Shown: positions 50,074-59,452, counted from the stretch's first letter. The stretch: 64,000 bases of DNA from JAGPUQ01 sp963708735 (GCA_963708735.1 CAVPTW010000011.1:62001-126000), one strand, 5' to 3'. A program made the numbers and translations. The notes: a model not told the origin generated them from the sequence alone.

Positions 50074-51365
50074 CCGTCGGCTCCTGGGGGCGGCTGGGGT
50101 CCTGGGAGCACCAGATCCGGACCCTTTCCCACCGCAGCCGGGTCGCCGGATTACTGCACGACACGCAACCGGGCATCGCCCACGGCATGGGTCGCAGCTA
50201 TGGCGATGTCTGCCTCAACCCGGGCGGCATGCTGTGGCTGACCCGCGGACTCGACCGCTTCATCAGCCTGGACCAGGATAGCGGCCGACTGGTCTGCGAG
50301 GCGGGCGTGCTGCTGCGCGATATCCAGCGCCTGGTGATACCGCGCGGCTGGGCCCTGCCGGTGACGCCGGGCACGCAACTGGTGACCGTGGGCGGCGCCA
50401 TCGCCAACGATGTGCATGGCAAGAACCATCATGCCGCGGGTTCGTTTGGCGACCATGTGCGGCGCATCGAGTTGCAGCGCACCGACGGCAATGACATCGA
50501 ATGCGGGCCCGAGTTGCGTCCTGACTGGTTCCGCGCCACCGTCGGCGGACTGGGCCTGACGGGCGTGATCACCGTCGCCGAGATCCAGCTGCGCCGGGTC
50601 GTTGGTCCCTGGCTGCTGGCCGAGACCGTGCCGTACCAGAGCCTCGACGAATTCTTCCGCCTGGCCGATGACTCCGAGCGCGACTGGGAACACACGGTGT
50701 CCTGGATCGATTGCCTGGCTCCGGCCGGCGGTCGCGGCCTGTTCATGCGCGCCCGGAACACGGACGCCAGCGCGCGGCCGGCGCCACGCAGCCGCGCGCT
50801 GGCGATGCCGTTCGTACCGCCGGTCTCGCTGGTCAACAAGCTGAGTCTGCGACCCTTCAACCTTGCTTACTACAACATCGGAAAGCGGCGCGCTGGCAGC
50901 CATATCGTTCACTACGAACCGTTCTTCTATCCGCTCGACAATGTGCGCAACTGGAACCGGATGTACGGGCCGCGCGGATTCTTCCAGTACCAGTGCGTGG
51001 TACCGCGCGCGGTCGGACGCGATGCGGTGCAGGCGATGCTCGGCCAGATCGCCCGCGCCGGCGCCGGCTCCTTCCTGGCCGTGCTCAAGACTTTCGGCGC
51101 GCGCGAGGTGCCGGGTATGCTGAGTTTTCCGCAACCGGGCGTGACCCTGGCGCTGGACTTTCCGAACCAGGGCGCGCGCACGCGGCAATTGTTCGAGCGC
51201 CTGGATGCGATCGTGGGCGAGGCCGGCGGACGGCTGTACCCGGCCAAGGACGCGCGCATGCCGCGCGCGCTGTTCGAGGCGGGCTATCCGCGCCTCGCGG
51301 AATTTTTGCCGCACCGCGACCCGGGCATCAGCTCGGCGATGTCGCGGCGGCTGATGGGGAGCTGA
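50067..51365 (+). CDS. FAD-dependent polyprenyl-phosphoribose 2'-oxidase, DprE1-like
   Basis: The 432-residue protein starts at GTG 50067, overlapping the previous stop by 7 bp. The FAD-binding (PCMH) domain has GIAHGMGRSYGDVCLNPGG and VTVGGAIANDVHGKNHHAAG; the latter almost equals the flavin site of mycobacterial DprE1. The C-terminal substrate domain has RMYGPRGFFQYQCVVP, LSFPQPGVTLALDFPNQG and GRLYPAKDAR, with the conserved lysine. It should oxidise polyprenyl-phosphoryl ribose at C2'. At the position of M. tuberculosis Cys387 (the residue benzothiazinones bind) there is Ala (residue 362). The longer upstream frame is a shadow of the UbiA gene. Confidence 0.9.
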   Translation: MVAVGSWGRLGSWEHQIRTLSHRSRVAGLLHDTQPGIAHGMGRSYGDVCLNPGGMLWLTRGLDRFISLDQDSGRLVCEAGVLLRDIQRLVIPRGWALPVTPGTQLVTVGGAIANDVHGKNHHAAGSFGDHVRRIELQRTDGNDIECGPELRPDWFRATVGGLGLTGVITVAEIQLRRVVGPWLLAETVPYQSLDEFFRLADDSERDWEHTVSWIDCLAPAGGRGLFMRARNTDASARPAPRSRALAMPFVPPVSLVNKLSLRPFNLAYYNIGKRRAGSHIVHYEPFFYPLDNVRNWNRMYGPRGFFQYQCVVPRAVGRDAVQAMLGQIARAGAGSFLAVLKTFGAREVPGMLSFPQPGVTLALDFPNQGARTRQLFERLDAIVGEAGGRLYPAKDARMPRALFEAGYPRLAEFLPHRDPGISSAMSRRLMGS

Positions 51366-51368
51366 CGC

Positions 51369-52133
51369 GTGTCTACAGCGAAGCAAAGAATTGTCATCAT
51401 CGGCGCGACATCGGCCATCGCCGAACATTGCGCCCGCTTATGGGTTGCCGATGCGGCCGTCGACCTGAGCCTGATCGGCCGCGACCCGGGCAAGCTGGAA
51501 GCCGTGGCCGCGGACCTGCGGGTGCGCAGCCCGCAATCCCTAATCCGGATCCATGGCGCCGAAGCCGCGGGCTTCATCGATCCGCTCACGGTCCGCCAAC
51601 TGGTCGATTCGATCGTCGCCGAGGGCGCCGTGGACAGGGTGCTGATCGCGCACGGCTCGCTGCCGGACCAGTCTGCTTGCCAAACCGACCTGACGGCGGC
51701 CAACGAGGCTCTGGTGGTGAACGGCATCTCCCCGGTCCTGTTCGCGGAGGCTTTCGCCGGACACCTGCAGACGGTCGGCCGCGGCACCCTGGCCATCATC
51801 GGCTCGGTCGCCGGCGACCGCGGTCGCAAATCGAATTACGTCTACGGCGCCGCCAAGGGCCTGGTCGCGCGCTATGCGCAGGGCCTGCAACACCGGCTGG
51901 CCGGCAGCGGGGTGAAGGTCGTGCTGATCAAGCCGGGACCGACCGCCACACCCATGACGGCGCACCTGGGCCAGCAGGGCGCCAGGCTCGCCAGCGTGGA
52001 GGAGGTCGCGCAAGCCATGGTCGACGGCATCGCCAAGGGAAAACCCGTGGTCTATGCGCCGGCCCGCTGGGCACTGATCATGATGGTGATCCGGCACCTA
52101 CCCGACTTCGTATTCAACCGGATGGATATCTAG
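51369..52133 (+). CDS. Short-chain dehydrogenase, DprE2-like 2'-keto reductase
   Basis: The 254-residue protein starts at GTG three bases after the DprE1-like gene. It is a classical SDR with the nucleotide motif IVIIGATSAIAEHCARLW, NGISPVLFAEAF, Ser in AIIGSVAGDRGRKSN and Tyr-Lys in YVYGAAKGLVARYAQ. The C-terminal PARWALIMMVIRHLP is characteristic of DprE2. It should reduce the keto intermediate to polyprenyl-phosphoryl-D-arabinose. The last 25 codons occur a second time, slightly diverged, at 54359-54432. Its stop overlaps the start of the next gene. Confidence 0.9.
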   Translation: MSTAKQRIVIIGATSAIAEHCARLWVADAAVDLSLIGRDPGKLEAVAADLRVRSPQSLIRIHGAEAAGFIDPLTVRQLVDSIVAEGAVDRVLIAHGSLPDQSACQTDLTAANEALVVNGISPVLFAEAFAGHLQTVGRGTLAIIGSVAGDRGRKSNYVYGAAKGLVARYAQGLQHRLAGSGVKVVLIKPGPTATPMTAHLGQQGARLASVEEVAQAMVDGIAKGKPVVYAPARWALIMMVIRHLPDFVFNRMDI

Positions 52134-54128
52134 TGGAAATCATCACTGCTGAACACGGGACTCCGGCAGTATCGCCGAAAGAACGATTCCATTGGCGCAA
52201 TCGTGCGCCGGGCGAACTGCTGCTGGTCGCGCTGGCCGTGCTTTGTTTTGCCTACGCGCTGTACATCGCCATGCGCTACGCCGGACAGGTGCCGCTCGAC
52301 AACGTCAAGTTCCGCCAGACCCAGACCGCGCTGACGGCCTACTGGCTGGGCCAGAACGGTTTCAGCCTGGCCTACGAAACCCCGGTGGCCGGCCCGCCGT
52401 GGAGCATTCCGTTCGAGTTTCCGCTATATCAGTACATCGTGGCGCTGGTATCGCAAGCCAGCCACGTTTCCCTCGATGCCAGCGGTCGCCTGGTGAGCTT
52501 CCTGTTCCTGGTCCTGTGCCTGGTGCCGGCAAGAGCCATCACCCGGAGCCTGAAACTGTCCGATTCGGCCTTCTACACTATTCGCCGCACTGTTGATGTC
52601 GAGTCCCTTGTACCTGTACTGGGGTCGTACTTTCATGATCGAGACGGCGGCGGTCTTCTTCTCGATCGCCGGCATCAAGTATTTCATCGACCTGTTGCAG
52701 GACAGGCGTCCTGCCCGCAGCGCGGTACTGTTCGTGCTGTTCATTTCGCTGGCCATTCTGCAGAAGGCGACTACCGGACTGCCGGTGCTCGCCGTGCTCA
52801 GCTTCGTCTACCTGGGCGTCTGGATTCGGGAATGGCGTTTGACCGGAACCTTGTTCCTCGCGCGGAAGACCTCGCTCGCCCTGCTGTATTTCGGTATTCC
52901 GCTGCTGATCGGAATCGCCTGGACTCTGTACACCGACCAGGTGAAGCTGCTCAACGGCCTCGGCACCAGCCTGACCTCCAGCGCGCTTACCCAATGGAAC
53001 TGGGGCAGCCTGAGTCAGAGGCTGTCGGTGAAGTTGTACCGGGACGTTATCTGGCAGCGGATGCTTGAGCGCAATCTCGCGGGCATGCTCGGCGTTGCCG
53101 TCCTGGCCGTTGCCCTGGGCGTGAGGGGCTCGCGCCAGCCCAGGCTGGTGATCGTCGTATCCGTCTTGCTCGGCCTGCTGCCGCTGTTCCTGTTCAGCAA
53201 CCTGCACACCATTCACAACTACTATCAAACCGGCAACATGGTGTTCCTGATCTATGCCGTGTCGGTCGCCCTGGGGCATGTCCTGTACCTGCGCCTGCGC
53301 TGGAAGCGCGTGGTTGTCGTGCTGGCCGTGGCGATGATCGGGTCCAACTACTTCTGGTTCGCGAAGGAGCAGTTGCCGGTGGTGAAGACGGACTTCAATG
53401 CGATCAACTCCCGGGACTACGCCGTCGGCGAATTCCTGCGCGCCCATGTTCCGGAAGGAAAATATTTCGTCGCCTTCGGCAACGACTGGAGCTCCACCTT
53501 CGCCTACATGGCTCAGCGCAAGTCGTTCACGGTGCCGCAGTTCTACAAGGACTACGGCAAGATCTCGCTGCATCCGGAGCAGTTCATCGATGAGGCCCAC
53601 CTGGGCGCCGTCGTGGTCTGTCCGTTCAGAGGCCCTCCCTCCCGCGAAGACCTCATCCAGTGGTCGGTGACCGGCCGTCGCTGGAAGATCGCAGCAGTGC
53701 AGAACTGTTACATAGCGGTGCCCGATACGGTGCCTGCGGCGCTCGCCGGCAATGTCGTAGCTGCTCGGTGCGAAGGAAACCTCGACGTGGTCAGTCAGTC
53801 GCGGGTGGGCAGTCACAGGATGCTTCAGGTGGCGGGCTGGACCACGGTGTCGGGCAAGAAGGGTGTACTTCCCGAGAAAGTATTCGTCAGCTTGAGCAAG
53901 GGCGGCGAACTTCCGCTGCACTTCGAGACTTTCCAGGTGAAGCGCCCCGATGTAGCTGCCTTTTTCGGGCAGCCGAATGCTGCCGACAGCGGATTCTCGC
54001 AGGAGATCGTGGTGGACGCGCTGGACGGCGAATACTTCGTCGGAGTAGCCAGGATGACCAACGGAAGGCTCCAGACCTGCCAGTTCCGCAAGTCCGTGGC
54101 GCTGGGCGGTGGCGGCCCTCATGGGTAA
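52133..54128 (+). pseudogene. Polytopic GT-C-type glycosyltransferase, broken by one frameshift
   Basis: The gene starts at GTG 52133, overlapping the SDR stop. The N-terminal part has a first helix and the lumenal loop VPLDNVKFRQTQTALTAYWL, as in PMT/ArnT-like GT-C enzymes that use lipid-linked sugars. At about 52583 one extra C shifts the frame (FYTI, then AALLMSSPLYLYWGRTFMIE). The rest, open from 52584 to 54128, has about ten more helices and a soluble C-terminal domain (VSQSRVGSHRMLQVAGW, VKRPDVAAFFGQPNA) that recurs in the protein at 54434-56803. Without the extra base the product would be about 664 residues. It is the natural candidate to use the furanose donor made by the three upstream genes. 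Confidence 0.78.
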
Positions 54129-54432
54129 GGGCAAGATAGTGCTTCCCGGCGGTGCCGGCCTGGTCGGCCAGAACCTGGTCGCCCGGCGCAAGGCGCGCGG
54201 TTACCGCGACATCGTCGTGTTCGAGAAGAAGGTGCCGGTGGTCCGGATCCCCGGGCACGCCCTTCGCCAAGGCGATCGACGAGACCTGCAACGCCCCGGC
54301 CTGCGGCAAAGTCGTACTGAAGTTTTGAGTATGGGCCACCGCATCGCGGTGCTGGGCACCAGCCGCTGGGCACTGATCATGATGGTGATCAGGCACCTGC
54401 CCGCCTTTGTATTCAACCGGCTGGATATCTGA
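54121..54432 (+). pseudogene. Composite scar: epimerase, oxidoreductase and SDR fragments joined
   Basis: Four short pieces match other genes of this cassette in order: the epimerase start (54121-54229, like 56806-56920), an internal epimerase piece (54230-54259, like 57322-57352), the epimerase end plus the first codons of the oxidoreductase (54256-54357, like 57674-57777), and the last 25 codons of the DprE2-like gene (54359-54432, like 52060-52133). The frame stays open for 103 codons, starting MGKGKIVLPGGAGLVGQ and ending RHLPAFVFNRLDI, but it is not a functional enzyme. It is best explained as the collapsed remainder of a tandemly duplicated module. Confidence 0.85.
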
Positions 54433-54433
54433 C

Positions 54434-56803
54434 ATGGCTGCGACTGCGCAGACGACCCGCTTCGGCGCCACAGCGCTCGTTTTTGTCGTCAACCTGGCTT
54501 TGATGCTTCTTGCCCTGCTTACGATCATTGTGACCTTCGTTCCCTTTTCTCCAACCATGCCTGCGGCAAGCCTGGATCCGTCGTGGCGCCTCGCGTCGAA
54601 TGCGGCGGTGGCCCAGGGACTGGTCTACGGCCGCGACCTCATCTTCACCACCGGGCCGTATTCCTCCATTTACACCAAAGCCTACCATCCAGCCACCGAC
54701 TTCATGATGATGGCAGGAAGCCTGTATCTGGCCCTCGCCTACTGGCTTTCGTTCGCCATCCTCGCCAATGGCATCAAGTGGCGCTGGGTGCTCGCCTTTT
54801 GCGCCATGCTCGCCGGTGTGATGTATGCGCGCGACGTGTTGCTGCTTTCGCTTCCCCTGCTGGTGGCTCTGCAAACTTTCAAGGTGGTGGACAGCGACGA
54901 GCATCGGCTGCTCGACAGCCGATGGTTCGCGCTCGTAGTCGCTCTGACCTTCTCCACCTTCGGTCTGCTGCCGCTGATCAAAGGTAGTGCCATCGTCCTG
55001 TGCCTGGGTACGGCGGTGCTGTGCTCGACCTATTACTTTTTGTCCCGCCGACGCCTGCTAGCCATGCTCTGCCTGGCGGCCCCGGCCGTGTCCCTGGTTG
55101 TCTTCTGGCTCGCGTCGGGACAGCCAGCCTCCGGCCTGCCCGGCTACTTCATCAGCATGGCACCCATCACCTCCGGCTACACCGAAGCGATGGCGATCAA
55201 CGGCAGTGGGAGTGAAGTAGTTTCCTATCTGGTGGTCAGCCTGGCCCTGCTGCTGGCCATCGCGCTGCAATCGCGGATCGCACAGGTCTCGCGGCTGTTT
55301 CTCTTCGGCAGCTTCTTCCTCTACCTGTTCATCGCCTTCAAGGCCGGCTTCGTTCGGCACGACGGGCACGCCATCATCGCGGGAACCGCGCTGCTGCTGG
55401 CCGTGCTTCTGTTCCCTTTCGTCACCCGGTCCTGGGCTATCGTCCCGATCATCATCCTGACGGCGCTGTGCTGGACAAGCATCGACCAGCATTACAGGAA
55501 GTCCTCCGTGTCGAGCGTACGCGCGAACATCCAAGGCACGTATTCCGGGGCATGGCATGCGTTCCAGACGAGGATCGCCGACAAGAGCTGGCCGCGGCGA
55601 GACTACGACGCTGCCATTGCCAAGCTTCGGACACAGGCCGCGTTTCCGCTGCTCAAGGGCCGTACGGATATCTATTCGTATAATCAGTCCTTATTGCTCG
55701 CCTCAGGCAACACCTGGTCCCCGAGGCCTGTCTTCCAGAGTTACTCTGCCTACACCAAGGTCTTGGCCACGATCAACCGGGATCACTTGCTCGGCGGCAA
55801 TGCGCCGGACAACATCATCTTCCGGGTGGAGCCGATCGACCACAGGCTGCCGTCGATCGAGGATGGCCTTAGCTGGCCGGTGCTGATGCGCAGGTACCGA
55901 GCCGTCCGGCTGGAAAACAATTTCCTTTTCCTTGAGAAGCGGCTGGAGGCGACGGTCGCGGAGCCGCAGCCTGTACTGCTGGCGACCCGAGTCGCTCGTT
56001 TTGGCGAGCCGGTCGAAGTGCCAGCATCGGACGGGCCCGTCTTCGCCGAAGTGGAGATCGGCAAGACTTTTCTCGGTCGCGTGGCGGACGCCTTGTACAA
56101 GCCCAGCGAACTCGGTATCTCGGTTGTTTTGCGCGACGGCGCCGTGCGCAACTACCGGCTGATCGCCGGCATGGCGCGCTCGGGTTTCCTGTTGTCGCCC
56201 TTGGTCGAGAACACGGCGGAGTTCGGCATGCTATATGGCGAACCGAAAATGCTAGACCGCAAGTCGGTCAAATCGGTGACCATCGCTCCGCGCCAAGGCC
56301 CGACCAGGTTGTGGAACGATCGTTACAGGATCCGTTTCAGCCGGATCGCGCGCGGCACTGCCGTCGATACGTCGGCCATCTACAAGTTCGACCGCTTCGA
56401 AGACGATTTGTCGGGGATGGACGTCGTGAGTGCAGACAAGTGCGATGGTTCCATCGACATGGTCAACGGCGTACTCGCCCGCCCGACCCGGATCGTCGCC
56501 TCGAACCTGCTGGAGATCCGGGGCTGGCTGGCGGCCTCGGCCTTGACCGGAACATTGCCGCAGGCGGCCTATGTAGTGTTCACCGATGCCAAGGGCAACC
56601 ATCGCTTCCTGAAAACCCGCTCAAGTCCTCGTCCTGACGTGGCCGCCTATTTCAAGCAGCCCGCGCTAACCGCGGCCGGCTACACCACCCAAGCCGATGT
56701 TTCCTCGCTCAATGGCGATTATACCGTGGGTCTGGCGATGAAACGGGGGCGACAGCTGGCCATTTGTCCGCGGTTCAAGGTACCCGCTTCCATTACCCGA
56801 TGA
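54434..56803 (+). CDS. Large polytopic membrane protein with C-terminal soluble domain
   Basis: From ATG 54434 the protein has 789 residues. Residues 10-375 carry about eleven hydrophobic helices with lumenal loops such as FSPTMPAASLDPSWRLASN and GRDLIFTTGPYSSIYT. The overall form is that of GT-C membrane glycosyltransferases or polymer ligases, but I recognise no family motif. Residues 380-660 are soluble. The last 120 residues (CDGSIDMVNGVLARP, LLEIRGWLAASALTG, RPDVAAYFKQPALTAAG) parallel the C-terminus of the GT-C protein encoded at 52133-54128. It starts two bases after a second, remnant SDR end, mirroring the first SDR-membrane protein junction. Confidence 0.82.
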   Translation: MAATAQTTRFGATALVFVVNLALMLLALLTIIVTFVPFSPTMPAASLDPSWRLASNAAVAQGLVYGRDLIFTTGPYSSIYTKAYHPATDFMMMAGSLYLALAYWLSFAILANGIKWRWVLAFCAMLAGVMYARDVLLLSLPLLVALQTFKVVDSDEHRLLDSRWFALVVALTFSTFGLLPLIKGSAIVLCLGTAVLCSTYYFLSRRRLLAMLCLAAPAVSLVVFWLASGQPASGLPGYFISMAPITSGYTEAMAINGSGSEVVSYLVVSLALLLAIALQSRIAQVSRLFLFGSFFLYLFIAFKAGFVRHDGHAIIAGTALLLAVLLFPFVTRSWAIVPIIILTALCWTSIDQHYRKSSVSSVRANIQGTYSGAWHAFQTRIADKSWPRRDYDAAIAKLRTQAAFPLLKGRTDIYSYNQSLLLASGNTWSPRPVFQSYSAYTKVLATINRDHLLGGNAPDNIIFRVEPIDHRLPSIEDGLSWPVLMRRYRAVRLENNFLFLEKRLEATVAEPQPVLLATRVARFGEPVEVPASDGPVFAEVEIGKTFLGRVADALYKPSELGISVVLRDGAVRNYRLIAGMARSGFLLSPLVENTAEFGMLYGEPKMLDRKSVKSVTIAPRQGPTRLWNDRYRIRFSRIARGTAVDTSAIYKFDRFEDDLSGMDVVSADKCDGSIDMVNGVLARPTRIVASNLLEIRGWLAASALTGTLPQAAYVVFTDAKGNHRFLKTRSSPRPDVAAYFKQPALTAAGYTTQADVSSLNGDYTVGLAMKRGRQLAICPRFKVPASITR

Positions 56804-57747
56804 ATGAAATGAACGATAGCAAGATAGTTCTTCCCGGCGGTGCCGGCCTGGTCGGCCAAAACCTGGTCGCCCGGCTCAAGGCACGCGGCTACCGCGACAT
56901 CGTCGTGCTCGACAAGCATCGCGCCAACTTGGCCGTGCTCCGGCGGGTGCAGCCGGATATCACGGCCGAATACGCGGATCTGGCCGCGCCCGGCGAGTGG
57001 CAGCGGCACTTTGCCGGTGCCCAGACAGTGGTGATGCTGCAGGCCCAGATCGGCGGCAACGATTACGAAGAGTTTGTGCGCAACAACATCGACTCGACCC
57101 GGCTGATCCTGGATGCGGTCAAGGCCAACGGTGTGCAACGACTGGTCCATATCAGTTCCTCGGTGGTCGAATCCGTGGCCGATGACTTCTACACCCGCAC
57201 CAAGAAGCTTCAGGAGCAGATCGTGCGCGACAGCGGCATCGCCTGCCCGATCCTGCGGCCGACGCTGATGTTCGGCTGGTTCGACCGCAAGCACCTGGGC
57301 TGGCTGTCGCGCTTCATGAAGAAGGTGCCGGTGTTCCCGATCCCCGGGCACGGCCGCTACCTGCGCCAGCCGCTCTACGTGGGCGATTTTTGCAACGTCA
57401 TCATGAGCTGCATCGAGGGCCGAATCGTCGACGGTACCTACAACATCTCTGGGCACGAGAAAGTGGACTACATCGACATTATCCGCGCGATCAAGCGGGC
57501 CACCGGCGCCAAGGCGCTGATCGTGAAGATCCCCCATGCCCTTTTCCATACGCTGCTCTGGGCCTGGGGCCTATTCGACAGGAATCCGCCATTCACCACC
57601 CAGCAGTTGGCAGCGCTGACCGCGAGGGACGAGTTCGAGGTGATCGACTGGCCGGGTATCTTCGGCGTACCTTGCACACCCTTCGCCAAGGCGATCGACG
57701 AGACCTTCAACGACCCGGCCTACGGCAACGTCGTACTGGAGTTTTGA
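56800..57747 (+). CDS. NAD(P)-dependent epimerase/dehydratase
   Basis: The 315-residue extended SDR starts at ATG 56800, which overlaps the preceding stop (ATGA); ATG 56809 is an alternative. The N-terminal SKIVLPGGAGLVGQNLVAR is an unusual PGGAGLVG form of the GxxGxxG motif. The active site is Ser in HISSSVVESVADDF and Tyr-Lys in FYTRTKKLQEQIV. RQPLYVGDFCNVIMSCIEG lies in the substrate domain. The substrate is unknown and could be a sugar nucleotide or lipid-linked sugar. Pieces of a second copy occur in the scar at 54121-54357. Confidence 0.86.
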   Translation: MNEMNDSKIVLPGGAGLVGQNLVARLKARGYRDIVVLDKHRANLAVLRRVQPDITAEYADLAAPGEWQRHFAGAQTVVMLQAQIGGNDYEEFVRNNIDSTRLILDAVKANGVQRLVHISSSVVESVADDFYTRTKKLQEQIVRDSGIACPILRPTLMFGWFDRKHLGWLSRFMKKVPVFPIPGHGRYLRQPLYVGDFCNVIMSCIEGRIVDGTYNISGHEKVDYIDIIRAIKRATGAKALIVKIPHALFHTLLWAWGLFDRNPPFTTQQLAALTARDEFEVIDWPGIFGVPCTPFAKAIDETFNDPAYGNVVLEF

Positions 57748-57749
57748 GC

Positions 57750-59036
57750 ATGGGCCACCGCATCGCAGTACTGGGCGCCGGCCCGATGGGCCTGGCCGTG
57801 GCGTACCAACTGGCGCGGGAGGGGCATCAGCCCATCGTGTTCGAGGCCGACGACCGGGTGGGCGGGATGACGGCCGCTTTCGACTTCAATGGCCTGATGC
57901 TCGAGCGCTACTACCATTTCCACTGCACCTCGGACCAGGATTTCCTGCGCCTGCTCGACGAACTCGGCATCGCCGACCGGATGCTTTGGGTCGAGACCAA
58001 AATGGGTTACTGGTTCCAGGGCCGGGTGCAGGCCTGGGGCAATCCGATCGCACTGCTCCGTTTCCGCGGACTGGGCCTGATCGCGAAATTCCGCTACGGC
58101 CTGCATGCCTTCCTGTGTACGCGGCGCAAAAATTGGAAACCACTCGATCATGTCGAAGCCACCGGCTGGGTCCGGCGCTGGGTCGGAGCCGAGGCCTACG
58201 AGGTGCTCTGGCGCCGCCTGTTCGACTACAAATTCTACGACTTCAAGGACAATCTGTCGGCAGCATGGATCTGGAGCCGGATCCGGCGCATTGGCACCTC
58301 GCGCTACAGCCTGTTCCGCGAGAAGCTGGGTTACCTGGACGGCGGCTCCGAGACCCTGCTGCAGGCCATGTGCGCCGCCATCGAGCAACACGGCGGCGAG
58401 ATACGGCTCAGGTCGCCGGTATCCAGGGTCATCATCACCGAGGGCAAGGTGCGCGGCCTGGAAGTGGCCGGCGCCACCGAAGCCTTCGACAGGGTGGTCA
58501 GCACGATCCCCCTGCCCTATGTGGCCCGGCTGATACCGGACCTGCCGGAACCGATCCTGGCTGCCTTCCGCGCCATCAACAACATCGCGGTGGTTTGCGT
58601 GATCGTCAAGCTGCGCAGGCAGGTGACCGAGAATTTCTGGCTGAACACCAACGACCCGGATATGGACATTCCCGGTCTGGTCGAATACAGCAACCTGCGG
58701 CCGCTGGACCAGCACATCGTTTACGTGCCCTTTTACGTGCCGGGCGAACACCCGAAATTCGCGGAACCCGACCAGGCTTTTCTGGACAAGGTGCGGCGCT
58801 ACCTGAAGAAGATCAATCCGCTGCTGACGGATGACGACTTCATCGAGTTGCGCGCCAGTCGCTATCGTTATGCGCAACCGATCTGCCAACCCGGATACCT
58901 GGACATGCTTCCGCCGGCGGCGCTGCCGGTCGAGGGTCTGTGGGCCGCGGATACGTCGCACTACTACCCGGAGGACCGGGGGATTTCCGAGAGCATCGGT
59001 TTCGGAAGAAACCTGGCAAGGCTGGCGATCGCTTGA
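57750..59036 (+). CDS. FAD-dependent oxidoreductase (amine-oxidase/mutase-like fold)
   Basis: The 428-residue protein starts at ATG 57750. The dinucleotide-binding motif is IAVLGAGPMGLAVAYQLARE, followed by FEADDRVGGMTAAF. The C-terminal FAD contact is GLWAADTSHYYPEDRGISE. The flavoprotein belongs to the amine-oxidase/protoporphyrinogen-oxidase/UDP-galactopyranose-mutase superfamily. A role in oxidising or ring-contracting a lipid-linked or nucleotide sugar is plausible given its neighbours but unproved. It lies two bases after the epimerase and overlaps the GtrA-like gene. Confidence 0.84.
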   Translation: MGHRIAVLGAGPMGLAVAYQLAREGHQPIVFEADDRVGGMTAAFDFNGLMLERYYHFHCTSDQDFLRLLDELGIADRMLWVETKMGYWFQGRVQAWGNPIALLRFRGLGLIAKFRYGLHAFLCTRRKNWKPLDHVEATGWVRRWVGAEAYEVLWRRLFDYKFYDFKDNLSAAWIWSRIRRIGTSRYSLFREKLGYLDGGSETLLQAMCAAIEQHGGEIRLRSPVSRVIITEGKVRGLEVAGATEAFDRVVSTIPLPYVARLIPDLPEPILAAFRAINNIAVVCVIVKLRRQVTENFWLNTNDPDMDIPGLVEYSNLRPLDQHIVYVPFYVPGEHPKFAEPDQAFLDKVRRYLKKINPLLTDDDFIELRASRYRYAQPICQPGYLDMLPPAALPVEGLWAADTSHYYPEDRGISESIGFGRNLARLAIA

Positions 59037-59452
59037 TCAGGCATTTTCTCACTCGGCAGTTCCTCGGGTTCCTTGCCGTGGGCGGCTTCGCCGCGCTTCT
59101 GCACTGGCTATCCCGGCTATTGTTGAGCGCCTGGATGCCATTTGCCTGGGCCGTCGCCATTGCCTATTGCGTCGGCATGGCGGTCGCGTTCCTGCTGAAC
59201 AGTCTTTTCGTCTTTCCCAATTCGGTGAAATCAAGATCGGCACAGGCGCGGGATTTCGTGCTGGTGAATCTGGCGTTTTTTCCCCTGGTATGGGCGGTCT
59301 CGATCTATGTTAACGCCGGATTGAAGGCCCTTGGAATGAATAACCACTCGGAAGAGCTTGCACACGCCATTGCGATATCGGTGCCGCTACTGGCAACCTT
59401 CCTGCTCTACAAATTCGTTGCCTTCAAAGGGAAAGTCGATGGACAGCAATGA
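59033..59452 (+). CDS. GtrA-like membrane protein
   Basis: The 139-residue protein starts at TTG, overlapping the previous stop. It has four transmembrane helices in the GtrA pattern (FLTRQFLGFLAVGGFAALLH, CVGMAVAFLLNSLFVF, a third near residues 80-100, and LLATFLLYKFVAFKG at the end). GtrA family proteins are thought to flip or present polyprenyl-phosphate-linked sugars. Here the likely cargo is the lipid-linked furanose made upstream. Its last 14 bp overlap the methyltransferase start. Confidence 0.88.
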   Translation: MIRHFLTRQFLGFLAVGGFAALLHWLSRLLLSAWMPFAWAVAIAYCVGMAVAFLLNSLFVFPNSVKSRSAQARDFVLVNLAFFPLVWAVSIYVNAGLKALGMNNHSEELAHAIAISVPLLATFLLYKFVAFKGKVDGQQ

